A stretch of DNA of 64,000 bases from an uncultured Ectothiorhodospiraceae bacterium (GTDB lineage: Bacteria; Pseudomonadota; Gammaproteobacteria; UBA9214). The notes below the pieces were generated by a model, which was not told where the DNA came from, ran no database searches, and saw nothing but the letters and a program-made list of their open reading frames with translations. The stretch's first letter is position 1, and each line of letters starts with the position of its first letter. Positions 56,902-64,000 of this stretch are shown here, piece by piece. The translations under genes were made by a program, and so were the position numbers. The stretch is taken from positions 138,217-202,216 of the forward strand of contig CAMYMI010000006.1 of the NCBI GenBank assembly GCA_947259415.1, given 5' to 3'.

Positions 56902-59235
56902 ATGGACATCGATCCGAAGCTGATGGAGCAACTGCTCGAGACCTTCCGGGTGGAGCTCGATGAGCAGCTGCAGGCCATCACCGAGGGCCTGCTGCACCTG
57001 GAGAAGCATCAGCAGGCCGATACCCGCCAGGAAATTCTCAAGCGGATATTTCGTGCGGCGCACAATATCAAGGGTGCTGCCCGCGGTGTCGGGATTGCCG
57101 AGGTGGCGAAAATTGCCCATCACCTGGAGTCGCTGCTCAGTGCCCTTAAGGAAAGCAACATGCCCCCAACTGCCGGTTTGATCGACCTTTGCCTTGAGGC
57201 TATCGACAAGACCTGGCAGTCCATGAAGGCATATGACGCGGGTGCCGCGACCGATTTCGATATGCAGTCGCTGCTGGAGCGACTGGAGCAAGCGTCCTGC
57301 CTGTCATCTGCGCTGGAAAGTGAACCGGAATCAAACCCGCAACCGATACCTGCACTGGTAGCGGAACCGGATACCCCCGGGAGATCGACTGAGATCGCTG
57401 CTGGCGTTGACAGTGGCAAGACCCGGCCGAATTCGCAGACCATGCCGCAGGATGAAACGCAGTCCATGGCAGTCGCCAGTAGTCGGGATGACTCACCAGG
57501 TGGAGTGGAGGTGGTCCGGGTGACAACAGACAAGCTCGACCGGGTATCGGGCCTAACCGAGGAGTTGCAGGTCACAAAGATCGGGCTGGATGAACAGTTC
57601 CGCGGTGTGCAGGAGGTCGTGGATGACATAAATGCCCTGTCACGGACCTGGACAAACTCGAACTGCCTGAAGACGCAAAAACAGGCTGCACTGCCCGATG
57701 AACTGCAGCACCTGATCGCCAGCAGCAGGGAGGCGCTTGCCTCGCTGGGCAGAACAACATCGCACATACAGAAACAGATGCGCGCAACCCATAACCGTGT
57801 GGGTCTTGCATCATCATCACTGCAGTCAGAAGTGCGGATGTTGCGTCTGGTGCCCGTAGCCAGCGTTCTCAGACCCTTGCTGCGGCCGATGCGTGACCTG
57901 GCACGCGAATTGGGAAAGTCGGTCACCCTGCATATCGCGGGCGATGACGTCGAGATGGACCGGGTGGTGCTGGAGGGAGTGCGAGATCCGCTGGTACATC
58001 TGCTGCGCAATGCCATCGACCACGGTATCGAGGCGCCCGCGGAGCGGCGCGATTCGGGCAAGCAGGAGGAAGGGAATATTTCCATCGATATACATTGCGA
58101 AGGTGGTGAAATCATCATCAGCGTGCGTGATGACGGTGCCGGAATCGATCCCCGGCACATCGGCCGGGCAGCGGTCAGGAATAAACTCATAAAGCCGGTC
58201 GAGCTGGACGGCATGAGTGACAGGGAGTTGCTGGACCTCGTTTTCCGGCCCGGCTTCTCCAGCCGGGAGTCGGTGAGCACGGTGTCTGGTCGCGGGGTTG
58301 GCCTGGATGTCGTGTATGAGAACCTTGCCGATTTGAAGGGCAGTGTGCGACTCGAGTCCGAACCAGGCCAAGGCACGCGTTTTGAATTGCGTATGCCGCT
58401 CACCCTGACAACGGAGCGTGGACTGCAGGTGCGGGTAGGCCAACAGAGGTTCGTGCTGCCCAGTGTATCGGTAGATCGCATCCTCGACCTGCTGCCCGAG
58501 CAGATTGTCGAGGTCGCGGCCGGTCAGGTGATCCTGATCAACAAGCGCCCCGTGCCGCTGCGCGAACTGGGCGCAACCCTCGGCTTGGAAGGCGACACGT
58601 ATACCGATCTCACGCGACTGCCAATCGTGGTGATCTCGAAGGGGTGGCGCATGGTGGCCTTTGTAGTCGACGAGGTGGTCGGGGAGCGAGAAATCATCAT
58701 CAAGCCACTGACGCGGCCGCTGGTCTCGGTCAGCAATATAACCGGAGCTACGCTGACCGGCAGCGGCGACATCATGATGGTGCTCAATACCGGCGACCTG
58801 ATTGAAACAGCGTTGAGTGTAACGTTCGGCACCCCGATGGTGAATTCGGTCATGGATGAGGCAGAGGCGGCCAGCCCACGCGTGCTCATTGTGGACGATT
58901 CGTTAACCACACGGACCCTTGAACGCAACATCCTCGAATACCAGGGCTACGAAGTTACCGTGGCCACCGACGGTCAGCAGGCCTGGGAAACCCTGCAGGA
59001 CCAGAGCTTTGACCTGGTTGTCTCGGACATCGAGATGCCCAGAATGGACGGTTTCGAACTGACCGAGCGCATTAAGCAAAATGAGCGGCTGGCCGATATA
59101 CCCGTAATTATTGTCTCTTCGCTGGCTGCAGACGCGGAAAAGCAGCGCGGCATCGAAGTGGGTGCGGATGCCTATATCGTCAAGGGCCAGTTTGAGACAC
59201 AAGCCCTGCTTGAGGTGGTGCGACGCTTTGTTTAA
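56902..59235 (+). CDS. cheA: CheA-receiver hybrid histidine kinase (WspE-like)
   Basis: A 777-residue kinase: Hpt domain with His54 (FRAAHNIKGAARGVG), low-complexity linker (about 125-205), dimerisation helices, ATPase domain (LLRNAIDHGIE, DDGAGID, GRGVGLDVV), CheW domain (about 500-635) and a C-terminal receiver with Asp709 (VVSDIEMPRMDG). There is no separate cheY. The CheA-REC layout and its neighbours fit WspE, which phosphorylates a GGDEF response regulator. It starts at an ATG 39 bases after the receptor. Confidence 0.93.
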   Translation: MDIDPKLMEQLLETFRVELDEQLQAITEGLLHLEKHQQADTRQEILKRIFRAAHNIKGAARGVGIAEVAKIAHHLESLLSALKESNMPPTAGLIDLCLEAIDKTWQSMKAYDAGAATDFDMQSLLERLEQASCLSSALESEPESNPQPIPALVAEPDTPGRSTEIAAGVDSGKTRPNSQTMPQDETQSMAVASSRDDSPGGVEVVRVTTDKLDRVSGLTEELQVTKIGLDEQFRGVQEVVDDINALSRTWTNSNCLKTQKQAALPDELQHLIASSREALASLGRTTSHIQKQMRATHNRVGLASSSLQSEVRMLRLVPVASVLRPLLRPMRDLARELGKSVTLHIAGDDVEMDRVVLEGVRDPLVHLLRNAIDHGIEAPAERRDSGKQEEGNISIDIHCEGGEIIISVRDDGAGIDPRHIGRAAVRNKLIKPVELDGMSDRELLDLVFRPGFSSRESVSTVSGRGVGLDVVYENLADLKGSVRLESEPGQGTRFELRMPLTLTTERGLQVRVGQQRFVLPSVSVDRILDLLPEQIVEVAAGQVILINKRPVPLRELGATLGLEGDTYTDLTRLPIVVISKGWRMVAFVVDEVVGEREIIIKPLTRPLVSVSNITGATLTGSGDIMMVLNTGDLIETALSVTFGTPMVNSVMDEAEAASPRVLIVDDSLTTRTLERNILEYQGYEVTVATDGQQAWETLQDQSFDLVVSDIEMPRMDGFELTERIKQNERLADIPVIIVSSLAADAEKQRGIEVGADAYIVKGQFETQALLEVVRRFV

Positions 59236-59279
59236 CCGCCGCTGCGATGGCTCAAGCACACCAGGATCGGGATAAAATA

Positions 59280-60371
59280 ATGATACGTGTACTGATTGCT
59301 GATGATTCCGGGACCATCGCCCTGATACTCCGGTCGATCCTGGAACGCGAGCCCGATATCGAGGTAATCGGGCATGCCCGCAATGGGGAAGAGGCACTGC
59401 GGCTCACCATTGAGCTCAAGCCAGACCTGGTGACCATGGATATCCGTATGCCGGTCATGGACGGTCTGGAGGCAACCCGTCGCATCATGGCGGAGCAACC
59501 AACACCGATCGTCGTGGTGTCCGGCAATGTTAATAACGAGGAAGCGAAGGTCAGCTTTCGCGCCCTTGATGAAGGAGCGCTGGCGGTCCTGGAAAAGCCC
59601 AATGGTATGTGCGAGCAGCAGGAATACCTGGATATTAACTGGGAACTGGTCGACACCGTGCGTGCCATGGCCGATCTGCGCGTCCTGCGCCGGATCAACC
59701 GCAAGCCGCATCGGACAAGTGGGCCACTCCCTCCGGTGCAGCCCGGTGCAGCACGTAGACAACTGGAGCTGCTCGCCATTGGCTGTTCCACCGGCGGTCC
59801 GCAGGCACTAGAGGTGATCCTCCCGGGCCTGCCCGCCGATTTCCCGGTTCCGGTCGTGATCGTGCAGCATATCTCGGCCGGTTACATGAGCGGCATGATT
59901 GAATGGCTGCAGCAGTCGGTGCAGCTTGAACTCAAACTGGCCAGGGACGGAGAGGAGTTGCGCCCCGGTGTGGTCTATTTTGCGCCGGACGAATGCCACA
60001 TGGAGGTCAGGCGCTGCGGCGAGCAGCTGGTCGCGACCCTTGTCGAGGGTGAGCCGGTCAACCGATTCTGTCCTTCCAGTACCCCGTTGCTGGAGTCAGT
60101 GGCGACGGCATGTCCGGGCAGTGCCCTGGGCATATTGCTTACCGGTATGGGCGTTGACGGAGCTGCGGGCCTGCTGCGCATGCGCCAGGCGGGCTGTCAC
60201 ACCATTGTACAGGACAGGGAAACCGCCGTGGTCTATGGCATGCCGGAAACGGCGCTGGGCCTGGACGCTGTTGACCGAATTGTGCGGCTTGAGAACATGG
60301 CAGCCTACCTGAAAGAAGCGGCAGCACGTCAGACCATGGCAAGGGCTAACCCGGCGGACCGGTCGGCGTGA
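59280..60371 (+). CDS. cheB: CheB methylesterase response regulator (WspF-like)
   Basis: A 363-residue receptor methylesterase. The receiver has Asp54 (TMDIRMPVMDG). The esterase domain shows the catalytic Ser in GCSTGGPQALE, His in VIVQHISAGYM and Asp in GMGVDGAAG. I choose the ATG at 59280 since MIRVLIADDS is the typical start; the open frame begins 11 codons earlier. In Wsp systems loss of this enzyme locks the cyclase on. Confidence 0.93.
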   Translation: MIRVLIADDSGTIALILRSILEREPDIEVIGHARNGEEALRLTIELKPDLVTMDIRMPVMDGLEATRRIMAEQPTPIVVVSGNVNNEEAKVSFRALDEGALAVLEKPNGMCEQQEYLDINWELVDTVRAMADLRVLRRINRKPHRTSGPLPPVQPGAARRQLELLAIGCSTGGPQALEVILPGLPADFPVPVVIVQHISAGYMSGMIEWLQQSVQLELKLARDGEELRPGVVYFAPDECHMEVRRCGEQLVATLVEGEPVNRFCPSSTPLLESVATACPGSALGILLTGMGVDGAAGLLRMRQAGCHTIVQDRETAVVYGMPETALGLDAVDRIVRLENMAAYLKEAAARQTMARANPADRSA

Positions 60372-60432
60372 TGGTGAATATTTTAAAAGCAGCTAGTGCC
60401 TTGAACGATGATAGGGCAACAGGAGAAGACAG

Positions 60433-61734
60433 ATGAAAGCACTGGTAATTGAAGACGGCAAGATCCATCGGCAGATGATCGGGCTGGTGCTGGAGGCACT
60501 CGAGGTGGAAGTGCACATGGTGCCATCGGCCGAGGAGGGGCTGGCTGCACTGGCTGGGGAGACATTCGACCTGATTTCGCTCGACCTCCATCTGCCCGAC
60601 ATGGACGGTCTTGAATTGTGCCGCCGCCTGCGAACCAATGAGATGACACGCCTGTTGCCAATTGTACTGCTGACTTCGGAGGACGCCGAGTCGACACTTA
60701 AAATGGCTTACGGGGCCGGTGTCACCGAGGTCCTGCGCAAGACCAGTATCGAGGAGCTGCAGAAAACCTTCACGCATCTGGTAAACCGCCTGCGCAGGAT
60801 TCACACTGGCCGGGTACTGTACGTGGAGGACAGTCCAACCACGGCACAGCTGACCATCAACACCCTCAACGAGATGGGCCTTGAGGTTGACCATCACCAG
60901 AGTGGTGAGGATGCCCTGGAAGCCTTCTGGAAGCGCGATTACGATGTCGTGATTACAGACGTCGTGCTGGAGGGTGAGATGAGCGGGCTGAACGTGGTGC
61001 GTGGTATACGCTCTGCGCCTACCGAGAAACGCGAAATTCCCGTACTGGCCGTCTCCGGGCACGAGGACATGTCGCGCCGCGTTGAGATCCTGCGTTCGGG
61101 GGCAAACGACTACATCGAGAAGCCGATTGTCGAGGACGAGTTCAAGGCCCGCCTGGGGAATCTCATTACCAGCAAGCAGCTGCTTGACCAGGTCAGGTCG
61201 CAGCAGGAAGAGTTACGTAAACTGGCCGTCACCGACCAGCTGACTGGTCTGTATAACAGGACCTACCTGGCAGAGACTGCGCAGAAGTATGTCAGCAGCG
61301 CCATCCGCCACCAGGAATCGATCAGCCTGCTGATGCTGGACCTGGACAAGTTCAAGGACATCAATGATAGCCTTGGGCATGCGGTGGGTGACAAGGTACT
61401 CGCGGCGATTGGCCGGATGCTGACATCGCGTTGTCGAGAGGAGGATGTGGTGGCGCGTTTCGGCGGTGAGGAGTTCATCATACTGCTGCCGCGTTGCGAC
61501 CTGGAAAATGCGATCTACAAGGCAGAGCACCTGTGCCAGTTCATCCATGAATTGCAGCCCGAGGGCCTGACGGTCAGTGCCAGTTTCGGGGTATCCAGCA
61601 TCCACCAGGGCGGACGCCACATCGACTTCGAGAGACTCCTCAAGGAGGCCGACACGGCCCTCTATGCAGCCAAGGACAATGGCCGCAACCGTGTTGAGGT
61701 GTTCAGCGAGGACTGCCTGAAGGCCAGCGCCTGA
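60433..61734 (+). CDS. REC-REC-GGDEF diguanylate cyclase (WspR-like output)
   Basis: A 433-residue response regulator that makes c-di-GMP. It has two receivers, Asp51 (SLDLHLPDMDG) and Asp176 (ITDVVLEGEMSG), and a GGDEF domain with active site GGEEF at 344-348. The product-inhibition site RxxD is kept (REED at 335-338, five residues before GGEEF). Classical WspR has one receiver; the two here resemble PleD. An AACAGGAGAAGAC site precedes the ATG. It closes the Wsp-like operon. Confidence 0.93.
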   Translation: MKALVIEDGKIHRQMIGLVLEALEVEVHMVPSAEEGLAALAGETFDLISLDLHLPDMDGLELCRRLRTNEMTRLLPIVLLTSEDAESTLKMAYGAGVTEVLRKTSIEELQKTFTHLVNRLRRIHTGRVLYVEDSPTTAQLTINTLNEMGLEVDHHQSGEDALEAFWKRDYDVVITDVVLEGEMSGLNVVRGIRSAPTEKREIPVLAVSGHEDMSRRVEILRSGANDYIEKPIVEDEFKARLGNLITSKQLLDQVRSQQEELRKLAVTDQLTGLYNRTYLAETAQKYVSSAIRHQESISLLMLDLDKFKDINDSLGHAVGDKVLAAIGRMLTSRCREEDVVARFGGEEFIILLPRCDLENAIYKAEHLCQFIHELQPEGLTVSASFGVSSIHQGGRHIDFERLLKEADTALYAAKDNGRNRVEVFSEDCLKASA

Positions 61735-61821
61735 CAGGGTGCCTCTGCATCCACTGTTCCGCCATACCGGGGTTGAAATCGGTTACCATCGATTTTCGTA
61801 CCCCAGCCGTAGCAGGCAACC

Positions 61822-62160
61822 ATGCCGCAAGACCCCGCACCGCCAGGCTGCCCATTGCCTTCGCAACCCGATGACACGGGCCTGACAGTCATCAATATCA
61901 GTCCGCCGCAACCCGTTGACGATTATCGCGAGGCCATGGCCCTGGCCGACAGCGCCGCGAGAAACTACCTGGGTGCTTCCATGTTGATAGCCTGGTACGA
62001 CCGTGACCGGGATTTCGAATCACCACAGCATGCCAGTGAATGCCACCAGGACAGTGCCGTACCGGGGTATGTGGATTACGGACTGAGCCATGGCGCGACC
62101 CTCAAGGTGGTCATCGAGCTGGGGCGCTTCGTGTTCTTCTATATGCCGGTTGAGCTATAA
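61822..62160 (+). CDS. Small conserved protein, AF1514-like
   Basis: A 112-residue soluble protein with a 30-residue proline-rich start and a compact conserved-looking core (AWYDRDRDFESPQHASECH, then VPGYVDYG and GRFVFFYMPVE). It appears to match a small family named after archaeal AF1514, of unknown function; I am working from memory. The His/Cys/Asp-rich core could bind metal. It lies 87 bases after the cyclase gene. Confidence 0.6.
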   Translation: MPQDPAPPGCPLPSQPDDTGLTVINISPPQPVDDYREAMALADSAARNYLGASMLIAWYDRDRDFESPQHASECHQDSAVPGYVDYGLSHGATLKVVIELGRFVFFYMPVEL

Positions 62161-62179
62161 CGGCAACCGCAAGGGGCCA

Positions 62180-62887
62180 TCAGGCAATGCTGCGTTGTTT
62201 CTCGGTATCCGGGGGGTCGACATCCGAGTGTAGCGGTTCTGCTTCCAGCCAGTCGATCAGGTCCTGCCAGTGTTCCCGGTCCACGCGTGTGAGAGTGGCC
62301 TTCATGTCGTGGATACCGATGCCGTCAGCTGAGGCGTGCACATAGTTTTGCGAATCACGCAGGCAGGCCACCGGGGACAGGTCTTTCTCTTCGAGGAACT
62401 TCATCAATGTCTGGAACGCGCGCGTGTTGCGCCGCACCCGGTTGGCCACAATGGCGAGGGAGGCGTCGGGGGCATGCAGGCGCACCTCCTTGTCCAGCTG
62501 CATGATGAAATCCGAGGTCACGCAGGAGTCGATGGTCGACGGCAGTATCGGCACGATAATGGCCCAGGCATCGCGCAGGATCTCGATCAGCTCCATGCGT
62601 TTCAGGGATGCCGGCGTGTCCAGGATGAGTCGCTGTGTACCGGGTGGCACGCGCAGCTGGAACGAGCGGGTGATATTTTCTTCCGGTGAATGCGCGGCTG
62701 CGACGCCGTAGATTCCTGCCAGGTGCTCTGGCCGCTGTGCGAGCCAGCGCGCGGCAGAATCCTGCGGATCGTAGTCGAACAGGGCGGTCGGATAGCCGTG
62801 GGAGGCATAATAGCTCGCCAGGTTGGTGGACAAGGTCGTTTTGCCGCATCCACCCTTGCTGTTGATGACTACGATCTTTCGAATCAT
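62180..62887 (-). CDS. ParA/MinD-type ATPase
   Basis: A 235-residue deviant Walker A ATPase (INSKGGCGKTTLS, with the signature Lys) and Walker B-like LILDTPASL. The chosen ATG at 62887 matches the family; the open frame extends 78 codons upstream without homology. There is no parB beside it. Orphan ParA proteins near chemosensory genes can position receptor arrays, so a link with the Wsp-like cluster is possible; it is on the opposite strand, so this is weak. Confidence 0.82.
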   Translation of the reverse strand: MIRKIVVINSKGGCGKTTLSTNLASYYASHGYPTALFDYDPQDSAARWLAQRPEHLAGIYGVAAAHSPEENITRSFQLRVPPGTQRLILDTPASLKRMELIEILRDAWAIIVPILPSTIDSCVTSDFIMQLDKEVRLHAPDASLAIVANRVRRNTRAFQTLMKFLEEKDLSPVACLRDSQNYVHASADGIGIHDMKATLTRVDREHWQDLIDWLEAEPLHSDVDPPDTEKQRSIA

Positions 62888-63190
62888 TCTGAATCCTGAA
62901 GTACTGAACCCAATTCTAGGCTGCCGGATCGGGCAGAGTCTACTACGAGTGGCGTGAGTATGGCGCGGGATACTTCCCTGTTCCAGAAAAATCGCGTCAT
63001 CTCCCGTCTGTTTGGGTAGCGGTGACAAGCGTGCCGCCGACCCCGCCGGCTGTCTGTCGGGGCGCCCCGCATCTGGCGTATGATGGCGTAATCGCCCCTT
63101 GTTGCGGTGTCTGTCGGTCATTCCGACCGTCAGTCACGCCAGGTGGTTCTGTACTAATTATTGAATAATATCATTGGCTTGGAGTAGGTC
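62888..63190. other. 303-base gap with no clear gene
   Basis: The divergent gap between the ParA gene and the small gene at 63191. It contains a short hairpin (CGGTC-ATTCC-GACCG around 63120) and a weak promoter-like pair, TTCTGT and TATCAT (63147-63174, 16-base spacer), for the plus-strand gene. Nothing else stands out. Confidence 0.4.
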
Positions 63191-63412
63191 ATGACAAACC
63201 ATCATCAGAAACTGGCGCGGGAGATCGTAGAGGGTTTCCGCAATTCCCTCAGTGGCGAGGCGCGTGAATACATCAGCGAGTCACAACTCGAGGATCTTGC
63301 TCAGATTATCCACCGGGCGCTTGCCCAGGAGCGCGGGCACATCGCGGATCTCATGGAGGCGGTCGTCAGGTCGCTGCGCAGCGGGGTCGACAAGCCCGAA
63401 CTTGGCCTGTAG
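63191..63412 (+). CDS. Unrecognised small helical protein
   Basis: A 73-residue soluble protein, predicted all-helical and charged, without signal peptide or membrane segment. GGAGTAGGTC precedes the ATG, which supports translation. I do not recognise its family. It is convergent with the acyl-CoA synthetase gene. Confidence 0.6.
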   Translation: MTNHHQKLAREIVEGFRNSLSGEAREYISESQLEDLAQIIHRALAQERGHIADLMEAVVRSLRSGVDKPELGL

Positions 63413-63454
63413 CCGGGTACCCGCCCTGCGTGCATGGCGGCCTGAAGGGCGGTC

Positions 63455-64000
63455 CTAGGCCTTGTTCTTCAATCGTTCCATGGCGATCTCGCGCATGCGG
63501 AATTTCTGCAGCTTGCCGGTCACGGTTATCGGGAATTCATCGACAAACCAGATGTACTCCGGGATCTTGAAGTGCGCGATGTTGCCCTTGCAGAACGCGC
63601 GTATCTCTTCCTCCGTGACCCGTTCGCCCGCATGCAGCTGGATCCATGCCATGACCTGTTCCCCATAAAATTCGTCGGGCACACCGAACACCGCCACCTC
63701 GGTGACCTTGGGGTGGGTAAAGATAAAGTCCTCGATCTCGCGCGGGTAGATATTCTCTCCGCCGCGGATGATCATTTCCTTGAGGCGCCCGGTAATCTGC
63801 AGGTAACCATCGGCGTCCATGCTGCCCAGATCACCGGAATACAACCAGCCGTGCCGGTCCACGGCCTGCGCGGTTGCCTCGGGATCACCATAGTAGCCCT
63901 GCATGATGTGGTAACCGCGAAAACAGATCTCACCGATCTCGCCCAGCGCCAGGGTCTGACCGCTGCCGGTATCGACCACCTTGACCTCCTGGTGAGGCAG
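63455..64000 (-). CDS. Acyl-CoA synthetase (AMP-binding), N terminus beyond the window
   Basis: The last 181 residues of an ANL-superfamily adenylate-forming enzyme; the frame is open at the right edge. Visible motifs are GWLYSGDLGSMDADGYLQI, the hinge TGRLKEMIIRGGENIYPREI and the C-terminal catalytic lysine region ITVTGKLQKFRMRE. It is closest to medium- or long-chain fatty acyl-CoA synthetases. The exact substrate cannot be told from this part. Confidence 0.9.
   Translation of the reverse strand: MPHQEVKVVDTGSGQTLALGEIGEICFRGYHIMQGYYGDPEATAQAVDRHGWLYSGDLGSMDADGYLQITGRLKEMIIRGGENIYPREIEDFIFTHPKVTEVAVFGVPDEFYGEQVMAWIQLHAGERVTEEEIRAFCKGNIAHFKIPEYIWFVDEFPITVTGKLQKFRMREIAMERLKNKA

Noticed and set aside
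52632..60371. A flagellar chemotaxis operon
   Set aside because: No cheY, cheZ or flagellar gene is present, the CheR has a TPR tail, CheA carries a receiver and the last gene is a GGDEF protein. The layout fits a Wsp-like pathway better.
62888..63121. A 78-codon N-terminal extension of the ParA-like protein
   Set aside because: It is rich in Arg, His and Pro and looks non-coding; ParA proteins start just before the Walker A motif, as at 62887.
63455..64000. An RpfB partner for the DSF system
   Set aside because: It is an acyl-CoA synthetase, but it lies 26 kb from rpfG, only its C-terminal third is visible and many such paralogues exist.

Overview
The window is chromosomal DNA from a gammaproteobacterium with GC-rich housekeeping genes (one sampled 60-base line in prfC is about 62% GC by my count). 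The gene orders mucD-glutaredoxin-lepA-lepB-DUF4845-rnc-era-recO-pdxJ-acpS, cysM ... rlmD, ilvBNC-psd-pssA-leuA, pepA/lptFG, valS-holC-pepA and pcnB-folK-dNK-panBCD are all typical of that class. I cannot name the genus. I see no insertion sequence, prophage or CRISPR array.

Layout. 1-8.3 kb: end of a DegP/MucD periplasmic protease, then translation, secretion and RNA-processing genes. 8.3-15.2 kb: a stand-alone Hpt protein, cysM, a YdbH/YdbL-like envelope pair, a PolB-like exonuclease and rlmD, with three dispersed palindromic repeats. 15.2-18.7 kb (minus strand): lytic transglycosylase, proS, two DUF4124 proteins and a MIF-type tautomerase. 19-26.8 kb: branched-chain amino-acid synthesis, with a Psd-like protein that lacks key catalytic residues, pssA, leuA, a family 4 uracil-DNA glycosylase and rimI. 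26.9-30.3 kb: prfC, a YcgN-like protein and an MFS permease.

30.5-37.9 kb is the most striking accessory region. It holds a complete DSF (diffusible signal factor) quorum-sensing set: RpfF-type synthase, RpfC-type hybrid sensor kinase and RpfG-type HD-GYP response regulator. Interleaved with these are a dedicated acyl carrier protein, a NodE/FabF-like ketosynthase and a cyclopropane-fatty-acid-synthase-like methyltransferase. rpfC and the three lipid genes are AT-rich compared with the surroundings. A near-perfect CRP/Clp-type palindrome lies in front of rpfG. I infer that this cell makes and senses a tailored fatty-acid signal.

38-52 kb: DUF2970, valS, holC, pepA, lptF-lptG, an RDD protein, tRNA-Glu(CTC), pcnB-folK-dNK-panB-panC, panD and an EamA transporter.

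52.5-61.7 kb: a Wsp-like chemosensory operon (CheW, CheR-TPR, CheW, MCP, CheA-REC, CheB, REC-REC-GGDEF) behind a good sigma-54 promoter. Its receptor is not a membrane WspA but a soluble, globin-coupled MCP, so the predicted output is oxygen- or gas-controlled c-di-GMP synthesis. The window therefore has a c-di-GMP-making module (Wsp-like) and a c-di-GMP-degrading module (RpfC/RpfG). The last 2.3 kb holds an AF1514-like small protein, a ParA-type ATPase, a small unknown protein and the C-terminal part of an acyl-CoA synthetase cut by the window edge.
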